A stretch of 64,000 bases of DNA from Shewanella sp. UCD-KL21 (lineage in GTDB: Bacteria > Pseudomonadota > Gammaproteobacteria > Enterobacterales > Shewanellaceae): contig NZ_MPHK01000007.1 in the NCBI RefSeq assembly GCF_001957135.1, forward strand, positions 62,001 through 126,000. Direction: 5' to 3'. How positions within the stretch are numbered: the first letter of the stretch is position 1; every line of letters starts with the position of its first letter. The position numbers were made by a program, and so were the translations under genes. The notes beneath the pieces were generated by a model, which was not told where the DNA came from, searched no databases, and worked only from the letters and a program-made list of their open reading frames with translations. Positions 17,067 through 25,681 of this stretch are shown here, piece by piece.

Positions 17067-17442
17067 GCTAACTCCCTGTATGAGCTTAAAATATTAAATC
17101 CCTGATGTGCTTACCTGCACTAAATTAATCTTAGCACTCAAATGGCCTGATGCAATTTAGACGCTTTTAAAGCACCTAATTAACCGCTACGGGCGATAAA
17201 ACGGCTCGCCTAATATTATCAAGCGCTTCACGGCAATAAATTTTCATCTGTAACACCATTTTGCCTTTGCAGCCTGAGATAACTATTTGGACAAAAACAT
17301 TCTTAGCTAAAATGCCATTAAAAATAAGTCTTGGTAAACTGTAATTTGATGCCGTACCCCCTAAAAAATAAGCGAACAAACATCGCAAAAATCGACTCTG
17401 TGACCACAAATATACAAGGTTAAATGCATTTGAGCGTTAGGA
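17067..17442. other. Intergenic upstream of the hybrid kinase, no credible gene
   Basis: It contains the kinase promoter on the minus strand. A 77-codon minus-strand frame (17176-17409) lacks a ribosome site and resembles nothing I know. Confidence 0.4.
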
Positions 17443-17508
17443 TTTTCAAGCTATGATACTCGCCGCATTAAACGCCTTGTATTGAATTAAACCAAGTAGA
17501 ACAGCCCC
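17443..17508 (+). repeat. Diverged copy of the trmH leader (copy 1)
   Basis: 66 bp matching 17971-18037: TTTCAAGCTAT, then ATTAAACGCCTTGT, then CCAAGTAGAACAGCCCC are shared, with substitutions between. In copy 2 the block ends exactly at the trmH ATG. Here it is followed by an open frame without a start. Confidence 0.75.
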
Positions 17509-17566
17509 CTCACAACCCAATCAGTGGGCTAAAATAAATAGCAGCCGCACAGATCTGAACGCCGCT

Positions 17567-17815
17567 ATGGGCACCTCGTGGCCAGCAGCCCAAATTGGCT
17601 TGGCCTATCGAGCAGGCTTAGAAAAAAGATCAACTGAATTAGTGACCTTACTCAATCACTTTAAAATTGAAAACCAGCAATCTGTGGTCATGCTGGCAAA
17701 ATTACAGTCTGGTCAAACTGCTGAAGATATTGCCAATGAGTGGATTGAGTCTCATCAAAATACGATTTTAGAGTGGCTTACAGGGTTTAATTTACCTCAA
17801 AAAGATAAACAATAA
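17567..17815 (+). pseudogene. Remnant of a glycine betaine/choline-type ABC substrate-binding protein (C-terminal ~80 residues)
   Basis: The 82 residues (M-G-T-S-W-P-A-A-Q-I-G-L-A-Y at the start; A-E-D-I-A-N-E-W-I-E-S-H-Q at 53-65; I-L-E-W-L-T-G near the end) look like the last lobe of OpuAC/ProX-type binding proteins, where an A-x-x-W-x-x-x-N/H-Q-x-x-x-x-x-W ending is common. The same frame stays open upstream to a TGA at about 17472 without another start, so the N-terminal two thirds are missing. It lies between the two trmH-leader copies and ends before a good terminator. The family assignment is moderately uncertain; a real small protein cannot be excluded. Confidence 0.5.
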
Positions 17816-17847
17816 ATAACGCTAAACAGCGTTTTACCCAGCCACTA

Positions 17848-17875
17848 AAAAAGCGATCCTAACGGCTCGCTTTTT
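17848..17875 (+). terminator. Rho-independent terminator after the ABC-protein remnant
   Basis: AAAAAGCGA and TCGCTTTTT arms (9 bp, perfect) around a 10-base loop, ending in a T run. Confidence 0.75.
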
Positions 17876-17970
17876 ATTGCTTCAAGCAGTGAAGATAGAT
17901 CCAAAGCTCAGACTCAAATCAAGGTATTTGTAAATCATGACTCAAACGAGTGACAGTGTTAGCCTGAGTC

Positions 17971-18037
17971 GTTTCAAGCTATAATGCGCTTCACATTAAA
18001 CGCCTTGTTATTAAATAGAGCCAAGTAGAACAGCCCC
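17971..18037 (+). repeat. trmH leader (copy 2 of the duplicated leader)
   Basis: 67 bp directly before the trmH start, matching 17443-17508 with one indel. It includes GCTATAATGC, which could be the trmH -10 element. Confidence 0.7.
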
Positions 18038-18739
18038 ATGAGCCCAGAACGTTTAGCCCGAATAAATCAGATGCTTGATAATCGCCAAGTCGACCTCACG
18101 GTTTGTCTCGATAAAGTCCATAAATCGCAAAATATTGCAGCCGTGGTTCGCACCGCTGATAGCGTTGGCATCCATCAAATTCATGCGGTTATGCCCGATA
18201 ACAGCCTTTGGGTTTCAGGCAATACCGCATCGGGCAGTCAGCAGTGGGTTAATACCGTCAATCACCGCAGTTTTGATGATGCAAAGCAGGTATTTAAAGC
18301 GCAAAAAATGCAAGTGCTTGCCACCACATTTTCAGATACGGCAGTGGATTTTCGCGAAATAGATTATACCCAACCAACGGCTATCATCATGGGTAATGAA
18401 CGCGATGGTGTTAGCGCTGAAGCCATCGCCGCAGCCGATCAACATATCATCATCCCCATGATTGGCATGGTGCAATCACTGAATGTATCAGTAGCTGCTG
18501 CGCTGGTAATGTACGAAGCCCAGCGTCAACGCCAACAGGCTAATATGTACGGTAGCCGCCAGCTGGATCACAGCTACTGCCAAACCATGTTATTTGAACA
18601 AGGTCACCCAATATTCGCCAAGGCCTGCCGTAGAAAAAACATCCCTTATCCTGCCATCGACCTGCAAGGGCAAATTGATGCCAGCGATGAATGGTGGCAG
18701 CGCATGCGCGCACCAGATCCACAAGCTGAGCTCGGTTAA
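18038..18739 (+). CDS. trmH: tRNA (guanosine(18)-2'-O)-methyltransferase
   Basis: A 233-residue SPOUT-class enzyme that methylates the ribose of G18 in the tRNA D-loop using S-adenosylmethionine. The three SPOUT motifs are intact: N-I-A-A-V-V-R-T-A-D (about 32-41, catalytic Arg), M-G-N-E-R-D-G-V-S (about 118-126) and I-P-M-I-G-M-V-Q-S-L-N-V-S-V-A-A-A-L (about 140-157, the trefoil knot). Length and end-to-end similarity match E. coli TrmH, including the C-terminal extension with D-E-W-W. The ATG has only a weak ribosome site (AAGTAG). Single gene. Confidence 0.95.
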   Translation: MSPERLARINQMLDNRQVDLTVCLDKVHKSQNIAAVVRTADSVGIHQIHAVMPDNSLWVSGNTASGSQQWVNTVNHRSFDDAKQVFKAQKMQVLATTFSDTAVDFREIDYTQPTAIIMGNERDGVSAEAIAAADQHIIIPMIGMVQSLNVSVAAALVMYEAQRQRQQANMYGSRQLDHSYCQTMLFEQGHPIFAKACRRKNIPYPAIDLQGQIDASDEWWQRMRAPDPQAELG

Positions 18740-18781
18740 CATTCACCTTTGCTGACATTAAACAAGATAAGAATATCCCCC

Positions 18782-18810
18782 CAACACTGAGGCCTAGGGT
18801 CTCAGTGTTG
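18782..18810 (+). terminator. Hairpin after trmH
   Basis: CAACACTGAG and CTCAGTGTTG arms (10 bp, perfect) with a 9-base loop. There is no T run after it, so termination is less certain. Confidence 0.45.
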
Positions 18811-18943
18811 TCAGCTCCCCTTACTCAATAAACATCCTCTAGCGGCTCTTTGATAAATAAAACCTCAGTTGTGAGCCACTTAACCGCTAACAGCGTCTAT
18901 GCTTATTATTGTAAATAAAAATTACTCACATAAGGAAATAGCC

Positions 18944-19702
18944 ATGGGGATAACTGCTATGAATCATTCAAGGGTAAAATTAACTGGAGTTGCCTTAGCA
19001 ACACTAGTTGCGCTATGTGGTTGTCAATCAACCTCCTCTGTCATCAGCGCTAAAAAAGACCTCGATATCAGCGTGACACAAAACACTGGCAGGTGCGTGA
19101 CTGATAATAATGCCAATATCGGCTCACTCAGTGTATTTGCAGCCAATACCCTATCAGGCTATATCGTTGATAATAAATTTGACCAATATGCTAAAGCCCG
19201 TATTCAGCAATACCAAACCGACATTGTCATCAAAGATATATACCAAAGCGAAGATGACAGCTGGAGTCAACTTTGTGTCAGCACCCAATTAGATATGACC
19301 TTTACCGATAAAGCAAATGCCAGCAAAACATTAACGCTACCTCTATATTTGTCGTTAGATAAAGGCAGCCCTGTACTTGAGATCCACAGCAATAAAACCG
19401 ATATAGAGTCAGTAAAAGCCAGTGTCTTTCAAGATAATGCTCGCCCAGGTAAGGCGACGCTGGTGATGAAATGGGTCACCCAATGGCGAGAAGATAATCA
19501 AGGTAAAGAGCAGCAGCTTTGGAACGGCGAGCTGTTATCGTTTACCTTTGACGATAACGGCCAAATAAGTGTAGATGGTCAATCAGGCCAGCCCTATGTC
19601 ACCTTCCCTATGCCATCGTATTCTATGGTCAGTAATCAGCCATCACAGTCGGTGCAAAAGTTAACCTTCACGCTAACCGTGGTGAATGACCAAGCAGAAT
19701 AA
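18944..19702 (+). CDS. Predicted outer-membrane or periplasmic lipoprotein, unknown function
   Basis: From the ATG at 18944 (AAGGA at a good distance), 252 residues begin with a lipoprotein signal ending L-V-A-L-C-G-C27, so the mature protein would start at Cys27. An upstream in-frame ATG at 18899 would add 15 polar residues and spoil the signal, so I reject it. The mature part is soluble and beta-rich, with two further Cys near the middle of the chain. No family recognised. It is monocistronic between trmH and the Usp gene. Confidence 0.7.
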   Translation: MGITAMNHSRVKLTGVALATLVALCGCQSTSSVISAKKDLDISVTQNTGRCVTDNNANIGSLSVFAANTLSGYIVDNKFDQYAKARIQQYQTDIVIKDIYQSEDDSWSQLCVSTQLDMTFTDKANASKTLTLPLYLSLDKGSPVLEIHSNKTDIESVKASVFQDNARPGKATLVMKWVTQWREDNQGKEQQLWNGELLSFTFDDNGQISVDGQSGQPYVTFPMPSYSMVSNQPSQSVQKLTFTLTVVNDQAE

Positions 19703-19940
19703 ACGCCCAATGGACTCTGGCTAAAGCCTTTAAATACGTAGCGCCTTTAGTCAGAGCCATTAGCAATCACGCCCCAAAAAAGACTTACCTTCCATACATT
19801 CCAGATGATCAATTCAATAAGCCAAGATTTCAGCTTCACCCCCTAAACTACAGCTAACGTTTTTGCGGCTTAAACGGTGACATACAACAGCGAAAATTCA
19901 GCCAACTGCTATATTAATATTAAGCATAAGAGGGATGAAA

Positions 19941-20807
19941 ATGAGTAAATTATTTATTATTTCGCAGCAGGAACAGCAGCAAAAAAATACGCTAACAGAT
20001 GGGCTTAGGCTTGCTAAACAGTTGCAATTAGCGCCTGAAGTGATGTTCTACCGCGATGAGTCAGTCGCGAATGAAGCCGGAGTTGCTGACATTAGCATTG
20101 GTCCTGATGAACAGCTTGCTACTGATGAGCAGCTTGCTACGGATAACAACGCCGAGCTAAAGCAGCAAATGAGTGATATTAACGCTGATGACATAAGGTT
20201 TACACCATGCTGGAATAAGCAATCGGTGGACTATATTTGTGAGCATATCACCGCCAACAAATACGCTATGCTGCTTAAATCAATACATGAATCAGCCAGT
20301 TTTCGCCCGCTAGATTGCCAACTAATTCGCCATACACAAGTGCCGTTAATGCTATTGAGTAACAACCCCCTGCATAAGGCAAATTCAATTTTAATGGCGA
20401 TAGACTTGGGGGCGAGCGATCCAGCAAAACAAGCACTGAACCAAGCCATCATTAGCCAAGCGCAGCAACTAGCTCAGGCAACAGCGAGTGAATTACACCT
20501 TGGTTATGTGGTACATGTGCCACAAATTCTGCGCGATATAGACATCATTAATACCCACAATTTAATCAAAGAGGCTTACCAGCAACATGACAATCAAATA
20601 AAATCCATCGGCCTAGATATGGAGCATGTGCATATTTTGTGTGGTAAAGCAGACCTATGCCTATTTGAATTAAGCTGTCGCCTAAAGGCACAGTACCTTG
20701 TCATCGGCAACCGCCAACGACAAGGCATATTGAGGTTTTTAGCCGGTAATACTGCCGAGAATATAATTAAGCGACTTCGCAGTAACGTGCTGATAGTGCC
20801 GTGTTGA
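19941..20807 (+). CDS. UspE-like universal stress protein
   Basis: 288 residues from the second of two close ATGs; GAGGG lies six bases before 19941, favouring it over 19935. The C-terminal half (about 150-288) is a good UspA domain: S-I-L-M-A-I-D at its start and G-N-R-Q-R-Q-G-I-L-R-F-L-A-G-N-T-A-E at the end, an ATP-binding-type G-2x-G-9x-G(S/T) variant. The N-terminal half is a degenerate second Usp unit, as in tandem UspE. It carries an exact internal duplication of D-E-Q-L-A-T (20106-20141). Its role would be a general stress response; no specific partner is apparent. Confidence 0.75.
   Translation: MSKLFIISQQEQQQKNTLTDGLRLAKQLQLAPEVMFYRDESVANEAGVADISIGPDEQLATDEQLATDNNAELKQQMSDINADDIRFTPCWNKQSVDYICEHITANKYAMLLKSIHESASFRPLDCQLIRHTQVPLMLLSNNPLHKANSILMAIDLGASDPAKQALNQAIISQAQQLAQATASELHLGYVVHVPQILRDIDIINTHNLIKEAYQQHDNQIKSIGLDMEHVHILCGKADLCLFELSCRLKAQYLVIGNRQRQGILRFLAGNTAENIIKRLRSNVLIVPC
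20106..20141 (+). repeat. 18-bp tandem duplication inside the Usp gene
   Basis: Two units encoding D-E-Q-L-A-T, differing by two bases. In frame, so probably tolerated; it lies in the linker between the Usp halves. Confidence 0.7.
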
Positions 20808-20818
20808 TAGTGCCGTGT
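20791..20818 (+). repeat. 14-bp tandem duplication across the Usp stop codon
   Basis: TGATAGTGCCGTGT occurs twice in a row. The first copy encodes the last codons and the second supplies the TGA stop at 20805-20807. Confidence 0.75.
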
Positions 20819-20838
20819 TGATATTCCTTGTTGATTTT

Positions 20839-20858
20839 AGTCACTCATTTTAGTGACT
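20839..20858. terminator. Hairpin between convergent Usp and amidohydrolase genes
   Basis: AGTCACT and AGTGACT arms with a 6-base loop. It has no strong T run. A bidirectional terminator is possible. Confidence 0.35.
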
Positions 20859-20879
20859 GTTGTTCATTACCCGTTTTCA

Positions 20880-22442
20880 CTATTGGCTTTGGTTTCTCAC
20901 CGCTTGCCCAGGTTTGACCTCTTTAAGCACTTTTGAGTCTTTGACAATAATCGTGCCATTAACTAACACATAAGGGATACCAGTAGAGGGCAAACCTGCT
21001 TCTATCATGGTTGAATTATCAGTCACTGTACTAGGGTCAAAAATGGTAATATCCGCATCTGCATTCACTTGAATACGGCCTTTATGTGCCATTGAAGTCA
21101 CGCCATTATCCTGTAGATATTTGGCCGGCATATAGCTCATTTTTGACACTGCAGTCATTAACGGCATGATGTTCTCTTCACGCACTAAACGTAGCACTTT
21201 TGCATGAGTACCTGCAGCGCGAGGATGACCTTGATTACCTTTATAAGGGGTATCAAAATCAACCGCCATTTCCCCGGTGCTTTTTACCACTAGCGGCATG
21301 GCATCACTGCCCACATGCACCGCGGGATGAGTTAGCGCATTAATCATGCCTTGTTTTGCAATGCCGCCAAAAATAACCGATGCACTAGGATCGCTCGCCA
21401 TCAGTGCTTCATAGCGCGCTTTAGTTAACGGCTTCATGGTGGCAACTTCAATAATATCTTCGTAACTGCGGCCCATATTAGTGCCATAATTGTCTGGCAC
21501 TAAATAGTCAGCACCGACAACCGTTGCACCTTGGAAGTATGGATAAACTTCAGCTGCAACATGTAAGCCCGCTTTTTGTGCATCTAACACCATGGCCAAG
21601 GCTTTTGGGGTTTCATTTAAAGACTGCTGATGAATATGCTGTATTAACAGGCCACCACCATAAATCCCCACACTGGCGATCATTTCTTGGAAACCTAAAA
21701 TTCCTGTTGTCGCTGGTTTTTGGCTAGAGAAGCGACCATGCAGAAAGGTCGACACGCCATAATCACTGGCAATTTTTTGCCAGGAAATAGTTTCTTCTGA
21801 AGTGGTGCCTTTTGACATATAGCCCACAGGAACACCTATCCCTAATGCCCCTTGCTTCATGCCTTCTTCAACCAAGGTATTAATCTGCTGAATTTGCTCT
21901 GAGTTAGGTAAAAAAGTGGTCATATGCATCCCTGCATGTGAATGCTGTTGCTGGTATTGATCAAACAGATCATTTACCAGTGTGCCGGTATCAGAAGCAT
22001 ATTTAGGGTTAGCAATTTTTTCACGAATGCCAGCTGGCGATACCGTTGCCCCATAATTGGTCATCGAACGGCCTTCAAGATTTTTATAATACATATCGAC
22101 CGGATATGCGCCCACTTCAAGCTCAAGAGGAGTAGTTACTCCATCACGCAAATGTAGCTTTTGCCCAAAAGGGATATTGGCAACATGGGAGTGAGTATCA
22201 ATAAAGCCCGGTGCGACAACCAAGCCTTTAGCATTAATCGCCTCCTTACCTTCGAGATTATCTGTGGTTATTTTAGCAATCTTGCCATCTTTTATACCGA
22301 TATTAGCGACTTGGTCATACCCGGTTTCAGGGTCCATAACACGGCCATCATTAATCACCACATCAAAGCTCTGAGCTTGAACACCAGCGCCGATAAATGT
22401 CATAACGATAATCAGTGGTTTGACACTATTTGAGAATTTCAT
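20880..22442 (-). CDS. Exported amidohydrolase, N-acyl-D-amino-acid deacylase family
   Basis: A 520-residue protein with a signal peptide (about 1-23, ending G-V-Q-A-Q). The mature part is an amidohydrolase TIM-barrel enzyme: D-V-V-I-N-D-G-R-V-M-D-P at 27-38, the metal motif D82-T-H84-S-H86, and the C-terminal K-G-R-I-Q-V-N-A-D-A-D-I-T-I-F-D-P strand block typical of D-aminoacylases and dihydroorotase-like enzymes. The D-aminoacylase subgroup releases D-amino acids from N-acyl or peptide-type substrates. Export suggests action on periplasmic or environmental substrates. GAGG lies seven bases before the ATG. Single gene; exact substrate unknown. Confidence 0.82.
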   Translation of the reverse strand: MKFSNSVKPLIIVMTFIGAGVQAQSFDVVINDGRVMDPETGYDQVANIGIKDGKIAKITTDNLEGKEAINAKGLVVAPGFIDTHSHVANIPFGQKLHLRDGVTTPLELEVGAYPVDMYYKNLEGRSMTNYGATVSPAGIREKIANPKYASDTGTLVNDLFDQYQQQHSHAGMHMTTFLPNSEQIQQINTLVEEGMKQGALGIGVPVGYMSKGTTSEETISWQKIASDYGVSTFLHGRFSSQKPATTGILGFQEMIASVGIYGGGLLIQHIHQQSLNETPKALAMVLDAQKAGLHVAAEVYPYFQGATVVGADYLVPDNYGTNMGRSYEDIIEVATMKPLTKARYEALMASDPSASVIFGGIAKQGMINALTHPAVHVGSDAMPLVVKSTGEMAVDFDTPYKGNQGHPRAAGTHAKVLRLVREENIMPLMTAVSKMSYMPAKYLQDNGVTSMAHKGRIQVNADADITIFDPSTVTDNSTMIEAGLPSTGIPYVLVNGTIIVKDSKVLKEVKPGQAVRNQSQ

Positions 22443-22699
22443 CTTGTTGCCTCATTAATTTTAATTAAGACGTAAAAGGCTTATTGGATCGGTTCAAGCT
22501 CAGCATATTTTAAAAAGCACTGTCGATTGATAGTTGAATTGTAGATGATAATTTTCAAAGCACGATATCGATAGTAGAGGATCAGCTCCCCAGCAAGATG
22601 TAAACAGCCAACTTATTAGCTATGTATGCTTTCAATCATTGAATAATGGCCACAAACTCACTAGGATCAACTCATCAGATCGCAAACAAGAATTTACCT

Positions 22700-23311
22700 A
22701 TGACCACCGAGCTTTATTTCATCTACGACTCACATTGCCCTTGGAGCTACGCCGCAACACCTTTGGTGAATGCATTACAAGAAGCCTACCCAGAAATGAA
22801 TGTAAACTTATTACATTGCGCCAATTTCATCGGCAAAGACAGTGCTGGCGAAGAGCAAATGGAAGCGGCAGCAAGAATGAGTGGACTTAAGTTTGGCAGA
22901 GATCATATTCGTTATGCCAATAGCCCTAAAAACTCAATCAAAACCGCTAACCTAATGGGATGGTTGCAAAGCAAGCAAGCGAACAAACAACTGCCCGTAC
23001 TTAATGCGATTCAAAGAGCACACTTTATCGAAGGTAACCCGCTTGATACTAAGCATGATTTCAATGCTATCGTTGAAAAGTTTAAGCTGTCGCCATCAAA
23101 TAAAGTCTTTAAAGATGAGCTGAGTATGGACGCTGAATATGTACTTGAAGGCATTGCCGAAATCCAACAGGCCATTGGTACTAACAGTTTTCCAGCATTA
23201 GTGATGACTGTAGGTGATAACGCCATATTTATCGACCACTCAAAATACATCAGCAGCCCGCATACGGTAGTGGCTGGCGTAGAAAAAGAAATCGCGGCAT
23301 TTAAAAAGTAA
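22700..23311 (+). CDS. DsbA-family (FrnE-like) thioredoxin-fold protein with CPWS active-site variant
   Basis: 203 residues from the ATG at 22700, which matches the family's usual start (M-T-T-E-L-Y-F-I-Y-D). The longer frame from 22646 adds 18 unlikely residues. The thioredoxin fold with helical insertion of DsbA/FrnE proteins is evident. The active site is C13-P-W-S16, so only one redox Cys remains where DsbA has C-x-x-C. A cis-Pro segment (F-P-A-L-V-M) lies near 163-168. There is no signal peptide, so it is cytoplasmic. It may act as a glutathione-dependent or monothiol enzyme rather than a disulfide oxidase. Confidence 0.8.
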   Translation: MTTELYFIYDSHCPWSYAATPLVNALQEAYPEMNVNLLHCANFIGKDSAGEEQMEAAARMSGLKFGRDHIRYANSPKNSIKTANLMGWLQSKQANKQLPVLNAIQRAHFIEGNPLDTKHDFNAIVEKFKLSPSNKVFKDELSMDAEYVLEGIAEIQQAIGTNSFPALVMTVGDNAIFIDHSKYISSPHTVVAGVEKEIAAFKK

Positions 23312-23346
23312 AATAAAGACTGAATTTTAGCAGTGTAAACTGACTT

Positions 23347-23374
23347 AAAACCACGGCATTGTCCGTGGTTTTTT
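23347..23374 (+). terminator. Rho-independent terminator after the DsbA-family gene
   Basis: AAAACCACGG and CCGTGGTTTT arms with a 6-base loop and a following T run. Confidence 0.85.
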
Positions 23375-23528
23375 ATTGAAATTAAATAGTTATGACTGAA
23401 TATAAATCCTAATACCGTAACCAAGGTTTACACTCATCCCATTAACTCTTTTAAAGGCTCAGCCAATTCAGCGCTGATGTTCTGTTAGAATGCTGCCCAT
23501 AATAACCATATGTATTTATTGGGGTTCC

Positions 23529-24581
23529 ATGAAAGAATTTATCATCATTGGCGCGGGTCAGTCAGGCCTGGCTATGGCATATAACTTATCGAGCAATAAT
23601 AAAGACTATCTCATTCTCGATGCCAATGAATATATTGGCGCCCCATGGCTCAAGCGCTGGGACTCTTTAACCCTATTTACTCCCACTGAATATAACCATC
23701 TACCGGGCATGAAGTTTCCATTTCCCAAAGGTTATTACCCTAATAAATATGAAGTGGCAGACTACTTAAAAAGTTATGTTGATAAGTTCTCGATACCGAT
23801 TGAGTTTAACCAAAAGGTCAGCTCTATTAAAAAAGTGAATGGTATTTTTGACATAACCACTGCCAACAAAAGCTATAAAGCCAAACAAGTCATCATTGCC
23901 ACGGGTCCATTTCATACCCCTTACACCCCAGCATGTCATGCAGATATTGCCAAAGATGTTGTTCAGCTGCACAGTGAAAACTATAAAAGCCCAGCTCAGC
24001 TGCAACAAGGTGATTGTTTGGTGGTTGGCGCAGGTGATTCTGGGGTGCAAATATTATCTGAAATTGCCGATACCGGCCGCAAAGTGCATTTTTCTGGTAC
24101 CGATAAAATCAAAGCTATTCCGCAAACCTTTTTAGGTAAAACCTTGTGGTGGTGGTTCAGCAAAATCGGCTTTTTATCGGTTAACCGTTTTAGCAAAGTT
24201 GGCAAGTGGCTCAGTAATGGCGTGCAACCTGTCATTGGCACTGACGTAAAATCACTACTCGCAAAAGACAATGTCATCCATATGGGCAGAACCTTGTCAG
24301 CCGATGAAAGCAGTATTACATTTCAAAAAGGCAGCGTGACTAGCATCAGAAATATTATTTGGGCGACAGGCTTTAAACCCAACTTTTTTTGGATTGACGG
24401 TATCTCATTTGATGAAATGAACTACCCCAGCAATTATCGCGGTGTCAGTAATGATATTGAGGGCTTATATTTTATTGGCTTGCCGTGGCTTTATACCCGA
24501 GGCTCTGCCACCCTAGGCGGCGTTTACAAGGATGCGCAGTACTTAATGAATTACATCTCTGAAAACGTTAAAGCAGCTTAA
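23529..24581 (+). CDS. CzcO/FMO-like NAD(P)/FAD-dependent oxidoreductase
   Basis: 350 residues from the ATG at 23529; the frame's earlier ATG at 23490 adds 13 residues before the obvious beta-1 strand and is rejected. Two dinucleotide-binding motifs are clear: G-A-G-Q-S-G at 8-13 for FAD and G-A-G-D-S-G near 163 for NAD(P). I-W-A-T-G-F-K-P-N near 282 is the ATG-type motif of flavin monooxygenases. The family contains flavin-containing monooxygenases and the CzcO group; substrate unknown. It is a single gene ending in a strong bidirectional terminator. Confidence 0.82.
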   Translation: MKEFIIIGAGQSGLAMAYNLSSNNKDYLILDANEYIGAPWLKRWDSLTLFTPTEYNHLPGMKFPFPKGYYPNKYEVADYLKSYVDKFSIPIEFNQKVSSIKKVNGIFDITTANKSYKAKQVIIATGPFHTPYTPACHADIAKDVVQLHSENYKSPAQLQQGDCLVVGAGDSGVQILSEIADTGRKVHFSGTDKIKAIPQTFLGKTLWWWFSKIGFLSVNRFSKVGKWLSNGVQPVIGTDVKSLLAKDNVIHMGRTLSADESSITFQKGSVTSIRNIIWATGFKPNFFWIDGISFDEMNYPSNYRGVSNDIEGLYFIGLPWLYTRGSATLGGVYKDAQYLMNYISENVKAA

Positions 24582-24633
24582 AAGCACCTATCAAGAACGA
24601 GCAATTAACTTTAATGGCTTGCTCCCTAAAACA

Positions 24634-24667
24634 AAAAACGGAATGGGTAGTCGCTCATTCCGTTTTT
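24634..24667. terminator. Bidirectional rho-independent terminator
   Basis: AAAAACGGAATG and CATTCCGTTTTT arms (12 bp, perfect) with a 10-base loop. T-rich on both strands, between convergent genes. Confidence 0.85.
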
Positions 24668-24711
24668 ATTTTTAAGTAAAGTCGCTTTAAAATTCAATAT
24701 CTTCTATTTAA

Positions 24712-25353
24712 CTAACTGATACTTTGCACTTGAGAAGCTAACAACCAAATGGCTAAGGCAAAAAATATCAGCCCCATAAACTTATTTTGATAAGTTCTAA
24801 ACTTGTCATTTTTAAGTAGCGGCTTACCTAAACGGCCCACTAAAGCCACCAGCAGTAAATTAAAAGCGAGCCCCATCACGTTCAGGATCAGCCCAAGAGT
24901 CAACATCTGCTCACCTGAACTAGCACTTAGCTGGGTTGAAACAAACTGCGGCAAAAATAACACAAAAAATATCAGCGCCTTGGGGTTAAGCAGGTTACTC
25001 ATTACCGCGCGGCGATAAAGTAATTTGGCTAAGTTATTTTGCTGCTCAATTTCAGGGGCATCTGCTGCGCTGCTGCGCATACAATCCCAGCCCATTTTGA
25101 GTAAATAAGCGCCGCCTAGCACCCGCAGCACTTCTAATGCCATCGGATTCATTGCCACTAACGCCGACACGCCCATCGCCGCCAACAAGGTTAAAATAAG
25201 CCCAGAGGTCGCATTACCAAAGCTTGCGTACACGCCCACCTTGCGACCATAGCTCAAACTCGAACTGGCGATCAGCAGCATGTCAGGCCCAGGAATTAAC
25301 AATAAAGCGATCACAGTGGTTAAATAAACAGGAAGTAAAGCCAGATCAATCAT
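24712..25353 (-). CDS. LysE/RhtB-family amino-acid exporter
   Basis: 213 residues from the ATG at 25353 (M-I-D-L-A-L-L-P-V-Y-L-T-T-V), the family's standard start. The 18 residues added by the longer frame are polar and atypical. Six hydrophobic helices and the signature L-L-I-P-G-P-D-M-L-L near 20, plus N-L-L-N-P-K-A-L-I-F-F near 121, are typical of RhtB/LysE proteins, which expel amino acids such as homoserine, threonine or lysine. The substrate cannot be told. Single gene. Confidence 0.88.
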   Translation of the reverse strand: MIDLALLPVYLTTVIALLLIPGPDMLLIASSSLSYGRKVGVYASFGNATSGLILTLLAAMGVSALVAMNPMALEVLRVLGGAYLLKMGWDCMRSSAADAPEIEQQNNLAKLLYRRAVMSNLLNPKALIFFVLFLPQFVSTQLSASSGEQMLTLGLILNVMGLAFNLLLVALVGRLGKPLLKNDKFRTYQNKFMGLIFFALAIWLLASQVQSIS

Positions 25354-25561
25354 GATAAATACAAAATTAGTGATAAAACAGGCGCGGATTCTACAGTTAT
25401 CCAACATGAATAAAAGTCATCTTGTGTTTAAATGAGAGGTTGGATTGGCAGAGTTTGTTTACAGCTGATTTTAGAGGCAAATGTTAAAGGCTGATTTTAG
25501 AGACTGAGTTAAGCTAAAGTTAGCGTAAGCTGAACTGAAACAAGCTAAATAGAATTAGCTG

Positions 25562-25640
25562 CTATTGCTGAGCGGCTGCATAGCCCATCAGTTTAGGGAT
25601 GAATCCACATGATACTTGTCACGGCTTATCTCTAAATAAA
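25562..25640 (-). pseudogene. Decayed duplicate of the 3' end of the polysaccharide deacetylase gene
   Basis: At a constant 120-bp offset this repeats the end of the neighbouring gene. The 22 bases at 25562-25583 are identical to 25682-25703 and encode the same terminal Y-A-A-A-Q-Q-stop; similarity then fades upstream (V-D-S-S-L-N versus V-D-S-Y-L-N). One base is missing in the duplicate, which breaks the frame. It is non-functional by itself. Confidence 0.75.
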
Positions 25641-25681
25641 GCTAAAGCTTAAAACGCCCTAAATTTAAATAGCATTAATAA

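Noticed and set aside
17176-17409. 77-codon minus-strand gene
   Set aside because: No ribosome site, no known family, and composition like the surrounding non-coding DNA.
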